64,000 nucleotides of DNA from a virus. A program made the translations under genes and the position numbers. Shown piece after piece: positions 8,670 through 17,652 of this stretch. The number at the start of each line of letters is the position of its first letter. Within the stretch, counting starts at the first letter, position 1. The notes beneath the pieces are model-generated. The model was not told the DNA's origin and did no database searches. It worked only from the letters and a program-made list of their open reading frames with translations. The stretch is from the IMG/VR virus record IMGVR_UViG_3300006108_000013, positions 24,720-88,719 of that record; one strand, given 5' to 3'.

Positions 8670-10376
8670 ATGGACTCGGCTAATAATACTCAGTCTAATG
8701 GATTACCACCAATAAATTCTACTACTGGTGCAGCAACGCAAAATAATATAAATCAGGCGTTTATTTCGACGATACAGAATGTACCGTATTATTTTGAAAT
8801 ATTTCTCTTTAATGCATTAGAAAGTGATGGTTATGCACCCGTTCCTATAACTTGGAAAATTATTGATGAAATATCAATAGAAGAGTCGTTTATGACTTGG
8901 GTTGTAAAAGGTTATATTACATTAAATTCGGACTTTGAAGTTTTGGAAAGAGGTGCATTAGCAGCTGCCTCAAGTCCTGCGATAAAAGCACCGTATGTTT
9001 TTAGAACCGATGGTAGAAATAAAATTAGTTTACGAATAAGACCTTTGCTTTCTGATCCAAATTATTTGGATAAAGATTGGGAAATGTCTTTTGATTGTGT
9101 AATTTATGATATAGAAGATTTAGATTCCGATAGCAACGGAAGAAAATTAAGAAGATATTATTTTTGGGATGAAAGATATCAAATATTAACGGAAAGAAAT
9201 ATAGATTATTCATCAGTTTATAGCAATCCTAATTTTACTTCCGCAAATGGGTTAACAATGCAACAGAAAGCATATAATCCAAATTTAATGTTAAAGGATA
9301 TAATAACAACCGCAGCATCAAATCCACCCATAATGGTTAAGGGTATTAGTAATAATGTTAATAACACTATTAAAGTTGGATTTGATTATCGATTAAAGGG
9401 AGAGAGTATCGCAAATCCAACTCAATCAATGGCTGTTTTTGATGATGGTGGAACCGATAAAATAAACCAATTATTAGAATCGAATTGGGATAATGGTAAC
9501 CAAAGTAATTTATACTTTTATACATCACCTGCAAACTCAAGGGCAATTGATGATATAACACATGTTTTAAATTATTGTGTTTCTAATGTGCAAAATGGTC
9601 CGGTTTTTCTTCGTTTTGGTAGAGCAAATAGTGATAAAAAATGGAAGCTTGTATCTTTAGCTTCTATATTTTCACAATCACAACAAAATCAAATTGAAAG
9701 ATTTTTTATAGAAGATGGTATTCCTGCTCAGACTCCTTATGTTGCTAGATCGTGGGCTGATCCAAATGGTAATAATGTAAACTTTGTATCGCCAATGGGA
9801 TCAAGAATTCAAAATTACAAATATTCTCCAATGGTTGCAACAGATGACGCAAGAATAACAAATGCTCCTGTTCACAATTATAACTTTAATACTAATTCAT
9901 GGACTGTAAATTTCGCTCAAAATACTGCAAAAGCTGTTAGAGATGGATTACAATCTTTTGGAAAATTGGGTCTTTTTAATTTGAGTAGTGCTAATTCAAA
10001 TTCAGCTAATGCTCATGTATTATTAAATTTAAATCAATCAAAACAAAATGGATCAATATTAAAAAATGTTTTAGTAACATCAGAATTTTTCCCACCTAAT
10101 TATGCTGCAAATAAAATGTTAAAAGATGCATTATTTTTAAATGAAGCAATATCTTTTGATACATTTGGATTAACATTAAGAACAGCAGGTAAATTTATTT
10201 TTATTGATAAACCAAATAGTTCAACATCGAATCCATTCGATGATAAATTTTTAGGTCAATGGTTAACCGTAAAGGTGAATCATATCTTTAGAACGGATGG
10301 ATATGTAAATAATATTTGTGCAATAAAGGTTGACTCGCATTCAAAACTTTGGACGCAAACCGATAAAACAATTTAA
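8670..10376 (+). CDS. Baseplate hub protein, gp27-like
   Basis: 568 residues. A TTG-initiated frame begins at 8661, but the ATG at 8670, just after the upstream stop (8665-8667), is the sensible start. The N-terminal half has paired strands ('YYFEIFLFNAL', 'SFMTWVVKGYITL', 'RNKISLRIRPL'). The C-terminus has the hub-like closing barrel 'LTLRTAGKFIFIDK', a Pro/Ser/Asn loop, then 'GQWLTVKVNHIFRTDGY'. This last pattern (LRTxGKxxxI..., G-x-W-x-V-x-x-x-HxF) is typical of gp27-type hub proteins that form the ring on the spike. It is larger than T4 gp27 (391 residues). Assigned by pattern and position before the spike genes. Confidence 0.55.
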   Translation: MDSANNTQSNGLPPINSTTGAATQNNINQAFISTIQNVPYYFEIFLFNALESDGYAPVPITWKIIDEISIEESFMTWVVKGYITLNSDFEVLERGALAAASSPAIKAPYVFRTDGRNKISLRIRPLLSDPNYLDKDWEMSFDCVIYDIEDLDSDSNGRKLRRYYFWDERYQILTERNIDYSSVYSNPNFTSANGLTMQQKAYNPNLMLKDIITTAASNPPIMVKGISNNVNNTIKVGFDYRLKGESIANPTQSMAVFDDGGTDKINQLLESNWDNGNQSNLYFYTSPANSRAIDDITHVLNYCVSNVQNGPVFLRFGRANSDKKWKLVSLASIFSQSQQNQIERFFIEDGIPAQTPYVARSWADPNGNNVNFVSPMGSRIQNYKYSPMVATDDARITNAPVHNYNFNTNSWTVNFAQNTAKAVRDGLQSFGKLGLFNLSSANSNSANAHVLLNLNQSKQNGSILKNVLVTSEFFPPNYAANKMLKDALFLNEAISFDTFGLTLRTAGKFIFIDKPNSSTSNPFDDKFLGQWLTVKVNHIFRTDGYVNNICAIKVDSHSKLWTQTDKTI

Positions 10377-10377
10377 T

Positions 10378-10680
10378 ATGGATAAAGAAAAATTAAAAAA
10401 AATATTATTAGAAAATGTTAAAAAGAACGCTAATCGTCAAGCAATGCCATCCCCCGTTCAAATGGCTAAAAATTTAGCGCATACAGCAGTGGCAACAGTT
10501 AAATCCGTTGCGGCTGGTAATCCAATTAATGCGCCACAGGATCTTATTGATAAGAGAAAAAATATATGTAACGCTTGCCCTGCCTTTAGCAAGGATCAAA
10601 ATAGATGTACAAAATGTGGGTGTAATATGGGAATGAAAACCTATATCAAAGCTGCTTCTTGTCCCCTTGGTAAATGGTAG
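10378..10680 (+). CDS. Small zinc-ribbon-like protein
   Basis: 100 residues. The frame is open further upstream, but the ATG at 10378, directly after the previous stop, gives the compact start. The N-terminal half is a basic helix (KEKLKKILLENVKKNANR). The C-terminal part has cysteines in the order C-x2-C-x8-C-x2-C-x-C and a final C (residues about 63-96: NICNACPAF, RCTKCGCN, SCPLGKW), enough for a zinc site. Small proteins of this type occur in T4-like structural regions; function unknown. Its 3' end overlaps the converging dNMP kinase gene by 35 nt. Confidence 0.6.
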   Translation: MDKEKLKKILLENVKKNANRQAMPSPVQMAKNLAHTAVATVKSVAAGNPINAPQDLIDKRKNICNACPAFSKDQNRCTKCGCNMGMKTYIKAASCPLGKW

Positions 10681-11251
10681 ACATTTTTTCTATTGCTTCT
10701 TTAGCATAAGAATCAATATTTGCTCTATCATTTTGTTCGCTTAAAGAATCCCAAGAAACGATATAATCAGCCATTTGTTTAATAATAAAATTATTAACTC
10801 TTTCTGTATCATTAGCATCATAAATTCCTTTTCTTTCTACAAAAATTAAGAATCCATTCATCTCATTTTTAAGCCAGAAAACTTCATCTTTAGGATATTC
10901 TACATATCTAATGTCAGGTAAAATATTTATTGCATCCTGTTCGGGTTGAAATTGCTCAATAAAATATCTACCTTGCGTTTTTGCTCTCTGCATTTTGCCA
11001 TATTCCACAAGAAGAGGTCTCATAAATTCCTTTTCTTCAGTTATTTCGGTGAAAGAATCTAATTTAAACTTTCTTTCTATCAATTCTTGTAAATCTCCCT
11101 TTACTGTATCACCTGCAATTGATTTTCTAACTGCTAAAACTCCTAATTTTAGGAATTCTCTGGTTAATGCTCTACAGAGAGTATCTTTACCAGCACGAGC
11201 AGCACCGGATATACCAATGACATTAGGGTATGAAAATAGAGTTTCAGGCAT
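10646..11251 (-). CDS. Deoxynucleoside monophosphate kinase, T4 gp1-like
   Basis: 201 residues, cytoplasmic. The P-loop GISGAARAGKDT (13-24) near the N-terminus, followed by an 'Y-G-K-M-Q-R-A' helix and a C-terminal helical lid, fits the phage dNMP kinases that phosphorylate dTMP, dGMP and modified dCMP to supply dNTPs. Length is near T4 gp1 (241), slightly short. It is a lone minus-strand gene inside the tail block, and its last 35 nt overlap the zinc-ribbon gene on the other strand. Without a lid alignment the substrate range cannot be read. Confidence 0.7.
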   Translation of the reverse strand: MPETLFSYPNVIGISGAARAGKDTLCRALTREFLKLGVLAVRKSIAGDTVKGDLQELIERKFKLDSFTEITEEKEFMRPLLVEYGKMQRAKTQGRYFIEQFQPEQDAINILPDIRYVEYPKDEVFWLKNEMNGFLIFVERKGIYDANDTERVNNFIIKQMADYIVSWDSLSEQNDRANIDSYAKEAIEKMSTIYQGDKKQL

Positions 11252-11256
11252 AAATA
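11249..11256 (+). promoter_or_regulatory. Possible late element CATAAATA
   Basis: CATAAATA on the + strand overlaps the start codon of the minus-strand kinase gene and lies 38 nt before the ATG at 11295. It fits the NATAAATA late pattern, but the distance differs from the other sites here, so it is weak. Confidence 0.3.
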
Positions 11257-11294
11257 TATTATAAGGGTAAATTTATAAAAATCAAATAAAATTT

Positions 11295-12980
11295 ATGGCA
11301 GACAATACATCATTTGGAAATGTAACAGTTCCACAAGTGCAAATTACCTATGCTGGAGAACAGAATAATTCCGTCCCTACTGGTAATTTAATCGGTGGTG
11401 GTAGTAATATATTTAACAATATAGCTAATTCGCCAGAAGTTCAAGCTGCCACTACGCCCTTAACAGTCCCTCCTTCTAACGTTAGTGAAAATAATGTAAT
11501 TGGTAATATTGGCGTAACAACAAACCCGAATCAAACTATATCATCAAGTCCGCCTCCACCCGCTAAACCATCGCCAAATGTAAACGCATCTCATAAACAG
11601 AGTATAAAAAAAGCTCAGGCTAATCAAAAGCCTGATTCATTAATTGATTTAGAAAAAAAATCCGGTTTAAATACAGAAGATTTAGTTTATCTTAAAGGTA
11701 AATTTTGCAGAATAAATGATAACTATTGGTATCTGTTATTGTGCTTTTTAGTTTATGGATTTGATTATCAGGTAATGACAGCAAATGCAAATCCTGATCA
11801 TGCACAGGCACATGTTGATCAAAATTTTATCAGAGATTTCAAAGCTCTTGCTAATACAAATGATCCAATTTTATTAAAAATAATTCAAAAAACACCAGCA
11901 TTTAGTAAACATTGTTTTGATGATATTGGAATGTTTGGTGTTACTCATGGTGTAAATTCAAATAAACAACCAGCAAACCCAATGTCAGGACCTACCAAGC
12001 AAGCTGGTACAAGTTTAGTGGAAAGATTATTAAACACTATTAATAATAAAATTAATGGTTTGTTAGAAAATAATTTAAATAAAACAAGAACCCAAGCTTA
12101 TTTAGCTTTACCAGCAACTGCCTTTGCATCATTTCAAAAAGCAGTTGCTGCTATAAATGGAATTATAAATGCATATGAAGCATTATTGCGTGATATATAT
12201 CAAGGCATAGTTCAATTAGTTCAGCAGATTTATGCAGTCATAAATGGAATCATTGCTGCAATTCAATATTATCTTTTAAGTTTAATTAACAAATATATTA
12301 TCCCAATAGATTTATTATGTTTGATATTAGAATTATTAGAATCTTTTTTTGGCGATAGTAAATTTTTCTCTTCGTTATTTAATCAATCTGCATTTTTAAA
12401 CAAATATTTAGGACAATTTGAATCCGCAATAAACAAAGAAGTTAGCATGGTTGGTAATGTATTGGGATCTTTGCAACCACATTTTCCACCGCAAGTAAAT
12501 CAAGTTATTCAAATTGTAAACAGCTTGGCATTAAATCCCGCATTAGGAACAGGTGTATTGCATTATGGTTATCATCAGTCTTTACTCGGCTTACAAGCTA
12601 GCTTGATAAGTCAAATTGTTACAAAGTACGGTCCTAACTTTGCAGCTTTATCACCTTTAGGGCAAAACCAAAATGGAAATACTTCACCGTTTCCACCTGC
12701 CCCTTCCACCTTTAATAACAGTTCATATAAAAATTATAATGGAATTCCTACATATATTAATAATATGCCACAGATTCCACAAACTATAAGCTTACCTGGC
12801 GTTAGTAATGTACCTAATCCATTTTCTGTATTTAATAATCCAAATGCAGGATTTGGTAATATTGGAAATGATTTAGCTGCTATTGGTCAAGGGTTTAATG
12901 ATATCGGAACCGCTGGTAATAATTTAGGAACCGCTATTAACAATGCGGTAAATCCAAATACCGCTGCACCTGCGCAATAA
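11295..12980 (+). CDS. Putative structural (tail/baseplate) protein
   Basis: 561 residues, no family recognised. The N-terminus is low complexity (Asn, Gly, Pro, Ser) with a PPPPAKP stretch near residue 80. Residues about 116-165 are folded-looking (YLKGKFCRINDNYWYLLLCF). The middle (about 275-350) is a long run of hydrophobic Ala/Ile/Leu helices with Gln (AINGIINAYEALL, YAVINGIIAAIQYYLL). The C-terminus is again Asn/Gly/Pro rich with 'GNNLGTAIN'-type repeats. It lies between hub and spike genes, 1 nt before the spike lysozyme-like gene, which argues for a virion protein. The hydrophobic core could be a membrane-active or tape-like segment. Confidence 0.5.
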   Translation: MADNTSFGNVTVPQVQITYAGEQNNSVPTGNLIGGGSNIFNNIANSPEVQAATTPLTVPPSNVSENNVIGNIGVTTNPNQTISSSPPPPAKPSPNVNASHKQSIKKAQANQKPDSLIDLEKKSGLNTEDLVYLKGKFCRINDNYWYLLLCFLVYGFDYQVMTANANPDHAQAHVDQNFIRDFKALANTNDPILLKIIQKTPAFSKHCFDDIGMFGVTHGVNSNKQPANPMSGPTKQAGTSLVERLLNTINNKINGLLENNLNKTRTQAYLALPATAFASFQKAVAAINGIINAYEALLRDIYQGIVQLVQQIYAVINGIIAAIQYYLLSLINKYIIPIDLLCLILELLESFFGDSKFFSSLFNQSAFLNKYLGQFESAINKEVSMVGNVLGSLQPHFPPQVNQVIQIVNSLALNPALGTGVLHYGYHQSLLGLQASLISQIVTKYGPNFAALSPLGQNQNGNTSPFPPAPSTFNNSSYKNYNGIPTYINNMPQIPQTISLPGVSNVPNPFSVFNNPNAGFGNIGNDLAAIGQGFNDIGTAGNNLGTAINNAVNPNTAAPAQ

Positions 12981-12981
12981 T

Positions 12982-14178
12982 ATGAATGAACCGATTTTAG
13001 GAAATCATATTGGAATTGTAATTGATAGTGATAACACAGATGGGTTACAAATTTTTGTTCCAAATGTTACTAATACTCTTATTGATGGTTGGAATGGAGA
13101 TTTAAAAGATCTATCATTTAAGACTGTTGAAACGCAACAAACTAGCGGAGGAATTACCCCTGCCATTTTCCAAAGATTAAAGGAAGTTTTACCTTGGGCG
13201 AAACCAGCGGCTCCGTTTTTTGGTGGCGGTACATCAGCACCCGTTAATACATCTTTAGGGGCGGCAACAGTAAGTCCGCAATCAAATGCAGTTCAAGCAC
13301 AAAACAATCCACCAACACCGATTAGTAATACTAGTCAAAATCAACCAGTTGCACCTAATGCAAATTTAAATCAAACTAGTTCTGCTGATAGTGCTGGATT
13401 GCAAAAGTTAGCATCAGATAGACAGGCAAGATTTGCTCAAGAATTACAAGATCCAGTTGTTCAAAATCGTTTGGCTGCATCGGCTATACATGAAGTTGGA
13501 AGCAACCCTTATGCACAACAGGCAATGATGGAAACCGTTTTCAATCGTGCACAGTTTACAGGTCAATCAATTATCTCAATTCTGAATGCCGATTACGGTC
13601 CGGGTTGGGGTGGAAGGGATAAAGTTAATGTTCCAGCATCTTCTAATTCTATCCAAGCCATGAATAACGTTTTAAATGGTAGTAACATTACTGGAATGGC
13701 TGTTGACAATTCTTCAAATGAAGCTGGTAATACACTTGCGGCAAGAAACGTAGCGTATGGTACATCTGGTTATGTTTGGTTAGATAGCAGTCATGGTCAA
13801 ATTGTTACTGATCAAGCTACAATTGATGCATTAAATTCTGGCAGTACACAAGGAAATTACGAATTATTATATCGTGGATCAAACGGCAGTAGAAATCAAA
13901 CGGGTGCAAGTATAAATGCGAATTCTTACGCTGATGCAAATGGATTACAATCTTCTGCTTTAGTATCAAGTGGAACTTCAATTATAGGTTATAGTCCTAA
14001 TAGGAGTATGGTTGCTAATATGGTTAGTGCTCATCTACCAAGTGGAGGTGCAAATGGATTTTATTCAAAACCAGCTATCGGTGCAAAGGTTTGGGTATTT
14101 TTTTATGGTGGAGATATTCAAAGACCAATATATTTTGCATCTGTTCTTGATGGTTCAGGCGTTGCATATCAATCTTAA
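12982..14178 (+). CDS. Spike hydrolase, gp5-like, OB fold with inserted cell-wall hydrolase
   Basis: 398 residues. The N-terminus (LGNHIGIVIDSDNTDGLQIF, about 6-25) resembles the first strands of the gp5 OB fold. A long Pro/Ala/Asn/Gln linker follows. Residues about 148-255 look like a cell-wall hydrolase: 'AASAIHEVGSNPYAQQA' with candidate catalytic Glu171, then 'METVFNRAQ', a SleB/lysozyme-like arrangement. Residues 360-392 (GFYSKPAIGAKVWVFFYGGD, then RPIYFASV) are the closing OB strands (P-x-x-G-x-x-V-x-V-x-F, then P-x-x). So the hydrolase appears inserted in the OB domain instead of following it as in T4 gp5. It likely punctures peptidoglycan during infection. The beta-helix is in the next gene. 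Confidence 0.6.
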   Translation: MNEPILGNHIGIVIDSDNTDGLQIFVPNVTNTLIDGWNGDLKDLSFKTVETQQTSGGITPAIFQRLKEVLPWAKPAAPFFGGGTSAPVNTSLGAATVSPQSNAVQAQNNPPTPISNTSQNQPVAPNANLNQTSSADSAGLQKLASDRQARFAQELQDPVVQNRLAASAIHEVGSNPYAQQAMMETVFNRAQFTGQSIISILNADYGPGWGGRDKVNVPASSNSIQAMNNVLNGSNITGMAVDNSSNEAGNTLAARNVAYGTSGYVWLDSSHGQIVTDQATIDALNSGSTQGNYELLYRGSNGSRNQTGASINANSYADANGLQSSALVSSGTSIIGYSPNRSMVANMVSAHLPSGGANGFYSKPAIGAKVWVFFYGGDIQRPIYFASVLDGSGVAYQS

Positions 14179-14180
14179 TT

Positions 14181-14188
14181 TATAAATA
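14181..14188 (+). promoter_or_regulatory. Late promoter, TATAAATA
   Basis: Perfect TATAAATA ending 6 nt before the ATG at 14195, in the 16-nt gap after the gp5-like gene. Same spacing as the site at 2343-2350. Confidence 0.65.
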
Positions 14189-14194
14189 TATAAT

Positions 14195-16228
14195 ATGTCA
14201 GCAGATAAATCAGATAATCAAGCATTTAGCCAGACTAATAATCTAGCATCCGATGCTGGCAGTTTGCAATTAAACTCTTATATTTCCACGAGTCCTAATT
14301 CTAGTATTGTTAATGACCAATCTATAGCAGGATTGTTTCATAAAAATGGATCTTATTTACAATTTATAGGTGGTGATGGTCTTTTTAATACTAAAGCTGA
14401 TTTTCATTATAATATAGGTGGAAATATGACATATTCTGTCATAGGCGATACTCAATTTACAACTCTCGGTCAAAGTCATACTATGGCATCAACTGGCGGT
14501 GCTCATATACAAACTGATTTAAGTCCATCTGCCATAGCTGCTCATGCTGCACACCAACAATCTTTAGATAAAATCCAACAAGCTAAAGCTGATGCTTTTA
14601 ATGGTGCAACAAAAAAAGTTCCATGTCCAGTATGTAATCAAAGTATTACTAATGATAGAGCTAGTGCAATTTTAGATAAAATTTTGGGTGGATTGAGCAA
14701 TATATGGCCCCCTTATATACCGTTTTCTTATACAACTTTTAGAAAAGTAATTGGTGGATTGGTAATCCCAATGTTGAGTATTTTTACTAATAAGAGTGCA
14801 ACTAAAAAAGGAACTTGCAATCATCCCAACTGTGATGGTAATAATGTAACCGTACCTGATTTTGATTCTGCTACAAAGGCAGCAACTTCTGCTATCCAAG
14901 GTGACACGACGATACAAGATAACGAGCAAAAAATGGCAAAACAGGATGTTATCGGTGCTCAGCATCATGCCAACTTTGCACTTAAAGCAGGTGTTGTACC
15001 TAGTTCAGTTTCGCCTTATGTAGAAAACGTAAATAACTCAAATTTTCCAACAGCACATGAATGTAATGGTCAGGCTTTAGCAAACGTATCGAATGGAGCA
15101 CCTAGCAAAATAAATTATTATTTAACTCCTGATCATTCACCAGTTGGAAATATTCATTTAGACGCATCTCATAGTGTTGATGTAACATCTGGTGGTAATG
15201 GTACGCATTTAATTTCGCAAGGACCTGTTGAGATAAAGGCAGGTCACGTAGAGGTTACATCAACTCAAGCAAATGTAGATATTTTTGCTAAAGGATTAGC
15301 TCAATTAAGAGGTAAACAAGTTATCATTGATGCAAAGGATAATAGTGGTGATGGTGGCGTTCATATAAACTCTAATCACGTTTTAACAACTGGTCAGCTT
15401 AGTGTCAATGGCGATTTATCTGTTAAAGGTTCCATCATGATGGATGGAACTGTTTATGCTCCAAATTTAGTTACAAAAAGTATGTCAATGCAGAGTGAAC
15501 CATCTGCTTCAATTCAATCCGTTGGACATGCGCCATCATGGAATAGTCCACCACCATTTAATGCTAATCAACAAGCAACTACTAGAAATATTTTTTCAGA
15601 AGCACTTCATGCAATTAAAGCAGGATTTGATTTTATAACAGGTGAATTATTAACGGTTACTGGATTATACAATGTTGTAGTCAGAGCAATAAACACCACA
15701 AAATTAGCAGTGCCAATAGACAATCAAGGTATACCAACTGGATTAGCTTTTACTTATGGTGCTGATATGACACCAGTTCAAGTTGTTGGTGTTGCTATGA
15801 CAGCATGGGGACCCGCACCACTTGAAGCATTTGTTGTACCTACTTTTATTCCTGTTTATAACGGTCCTCACAATCACGATAATATATCTGGTATGCATAG
15901 TCACCAATATAGCGGACCGGAAATAACTCACTGTGACACCACTGCTGGATTCCAAGCACAGAGACCTTCTCCAGCACCGCAGCCGACTCCACCGAGAGGA
16001 AACGGCGCAGGTACAAGTCCTGCTGATTCTGGTTCGCTTCCTATATCACTTTGCTTTGGATTAGGTTTAGGTGGCGGTAGCGGTACTGGCGCAAGAAATG
16101 CGGCTTATGGTGTTCAAGGTGATGGAGATGGATTCAATGGTAATAACTACGTTGAAGCATATCCTAATTATAACCCAGATGGTTCGCTTAACCCACCGCC
16201 AAAATTAAGCCCATTCAGAAATTGCTAA
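14195..16228 (+). CDS. Central spike protein with His-rich apex motif
   Basis: 677 residues. Residues about 45-100 and 320-420 contain short Gly/Asp-spaced strands ('GGNMTYSVIGDTQFTT', 'GPVEIKAGHVEVTSTQAN', 'GQLSVNGDLSVKGSIMMDG') typical of the triple beta-helix of gp5/gpV-type spikes. Between them an insertion carries CPVC (about 143-146) and CNHPNC (about 207-212), a potential four-Cys metal site flanking hydrophobic helices. HNHDNISGMHSHQ (about 559-571) gives two HxH pairs like the iron-binding spike tips of gpV/gp5.4. About 110 Gly/Pro-rich residues follow. It probably forms the membrane-piercing needle beside the gp5-like hydrolase. It converges with the next gene (4-nt stop overlap). 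Confidence 0.65.
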   Translation: MSADKSDNQAFSQTNNLASDAGSLQLNSYISTSPNSSIVNDQSIAGLFHKNGSYLQFIGGDGLFNTKADFHYNIGGNMTYSVIGDTQFTTLGQSHTMASTGGAHIQTDLSPSAIAAHAAHQQSLDKIQQAKADAFNGATKKVPCPVCNQSITNDRASAILDKILGGLSNIWPPYIPFSYTTFRKVIGGLVIPMLSIFTNKSATKKGTCNHPNCDGNNVTVPDFDSATKAATSAIQGDTTIQDNEQKMAKQDVIGAQHHANFALKAGVVPSSVSPYVENVNNSNFPTAHECNGQALANVSNGAPSKINYYLTPDHSPVGNIHLDASHSVDVTSGGNGTHLISQGPVEIKAGHVEVTSTQANVDIFAKGLAQLRGKQVIIDAKDNSGDGGVHINSNHVLTTGQLSVNGDLSVKGSIMMDGTVYAPNLVTKSMSMQSEPSASIQSVGHAPSWNSPPPFNANQQATTRNIFSEALHAIKAGFDFITGELLTVTGLYNVVVRAINTTKLAVPIDNQGIPTGLAFTYGADMTPVQVVGVAMTAWGPAPLEAFVVPTFIPVYNGPHNHDNISGMHSHQYSGPEITHCDTTAGFQAQRPSPAPQPTPPRGNGAGTSPADSGSLPISLCFGLGLGGGSGTGARNAAYGVQGDGDGFNGNNYVEAYPNYNPDGSLNPPPKLSPFRNC

Positions 16229-17268
16229 CCATTTATAGCAGTCTTAATTTGAGACAATTTAGTAGCTGAAGTAGCTTTATTAAGTGTATCGTAGCTTGTT
16301 AAAGCATTAGCCCCAAAATTATCAATCTGTTCACTAATAATAGTTTGAGCAAGATTTGGATCTTGAACATGCGAAAGAAGTAAAGTGTAATCGGGAATGG
16401 GGGACATAACCATTCTTGCCATTGCATTATTTGTAGGTTTAATCATCGGTATAACTTGAATAGTTGAACCAGAAGTTATATAGCCTATTCCATTTGGATT
16501 TACATTACCAGCAGGTAAAAGTGCATTTAAAACCGACTGTGCTGAATCTAAATGATATTTTAAATAAACAGTAGATTGCGAAACATTAGATGCCATATGA
16601 TCTAATTGAACATAGAATAAAGGTGGCATATTTGTTTGAACTAAAGTCGCTCTCCAGCCATTACCGGATTTAACATCATTTGAAACTTCAGTGGGATATA
16701 CAAGTTTTATATATTCGATAAATGCATTTGCATAAATATCTTGTTGATTTTGTAAATAATTTGCATAAAAAGCTGCAATTGATTCTTCAGTTATTGGCTC
16801 CATTAATCCCGTAGGATTAGGTGGAACATAATAACCATAAAGATTTATATCTCCATTGCCAACTGTCGTTTGCACTGGCTGATTTTGACGAGATAAAATT
16901 GGTACATCATCAGGACCACAAACATAGGAGTCAATAACTTTTACACCACCTGCTTTTTTAACCTCAAGCTGAGTTATAATTTTCGGTAAAAATTCCGTAA
17001 AACAAGCAGATAAAATCGCACCATCAGAAAACCTAGGATCACCACAAGCAGTTAATACGGAGAAATTAACATGAGGTGTCCAATCGTAAGAAGGTGGTGT
17101 TACTAATACTGGATCTACATTTGGATTGGTTGCAAAATTAACAAGATCGCACAAAAACGGCAATATATTATATGCAGAACCCATTGCAGCCAACGTAGAA
17201 CCCGTTGGATATAACGAGGAATCAAATAAAGGTGCGCATGTCGTATCTATATTATTCATCGTCTGCAT
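16225..17268 (-). CDS. Hypothetical protein next to spike genes
   Basis: 347 residues, unknown family. It is Asn/Pro/Thr rich with few charges, a composition like virion proteins. Notable segments are 'SAYNILPFLCDLVNFATNP' near residue 31, 'FSDGAILSACFTEFLPKI' near 80, and a helix 'EESIAAFYANYLQNQQDIYA' (about 158-177). Several Cys are present but no zinc pattern. It is the last gene of the minus-strand replication-side transcript, and its start overlaps the upstream gene by 17 nt. It could be a structural protein transcribed against the tail block. Function not inferred. Confidence 0.6.
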   Translation of the reverse strand: MQTMNNIDTTCAPLFDSSLYPTGSTLAAMGSAYNILPFLCDLVNFATNPNVDPVLVTPPSYDWTPHVNFSVLTACGDPRFSDGAILSACFTEFLPKIITQLEVKKAGGVKVIDSYVCGPDDVPILSRQNQPVQTTVGNGDINLYGYYVPPNPTGLMEPITEESIAAFYANYLQNQQDIYANAFIEYIKLVYPTEVSNDVKSGNGWRATLVQTNMPPLFYVQLDHMASNVSQSTVYLKYHLDSAQSVLNALLPAGNVNPNGIGYITSGSTIQVIPMIKPTNNAMARMVMSPIPDYTLLLSHVQDPNLAQTIISEQIDNFGANALTSYDTLNKATSATKLSQIKTAING

Positions 17269-17647
17269 CTAAAAAATTTTCGTGTTGCTGTTTAAGGAAA
17301 ATTGTTTTTAAAAATTCCATAATCGCATCACGATCTCTTGCGTTTTTAAAATTTTGTAAAATGATTCTATCACCATTTACATTGTATCCAAACATTAAAA
17401 AAGTATCCAAATATTCGGATACTATACCTTTAAGAATACCTAAATCCCTCATTGAGATTTGGTTTTCTTTTCGGTTTTCCTTCATCCATTTATCAATACT
17501 TTTCTGAAGTTCTACGTTAGAAATAGCATCAAATACCTTTCGGGTTAACTCTTCTTGTGAATCGTTTCTTTCGATTTTTATATTATTAGTTAGGCTTTCC
17601 ACCGAAGAAAGCGAAGGTGTATTTGTTTTCTTTTTTCGGGGAGCCAT
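17252..17647 (-). CDS. Hypothetical basic/acidic small protein
   Basis: 131 residues. It has a very basic N-terminus (MAPRKKKTN), a helical centre (RKVFDAISNVELQKSIDKWM) and an acidic tail (LDADDE). It sits between a conserved small gene and the 347-residue gene in the clamp-side operon, with an overlap downstream and a 5-nt gap upstream. A small transcription accessory such as a gp33-like coactivator (T4: 112 residues) was considered because a gp55-like sigma factor is present, but no matching motif can be pointed to. Left unassigned. Confidence 0.55.
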   Translation of the reverse strand: MAPRKKKTNTPSLSSVESLTNNIKIERNDSQEELTRKVFDAISNVELQKSIDKWMKENRKENQISMRDLGILKGIVSEYLDTFLMFGYNVNGDRIILQNFKNARDRDAIMEFLKTIFLKQQHENFLDADDE

Positions 17648-17652
17648 AATAT

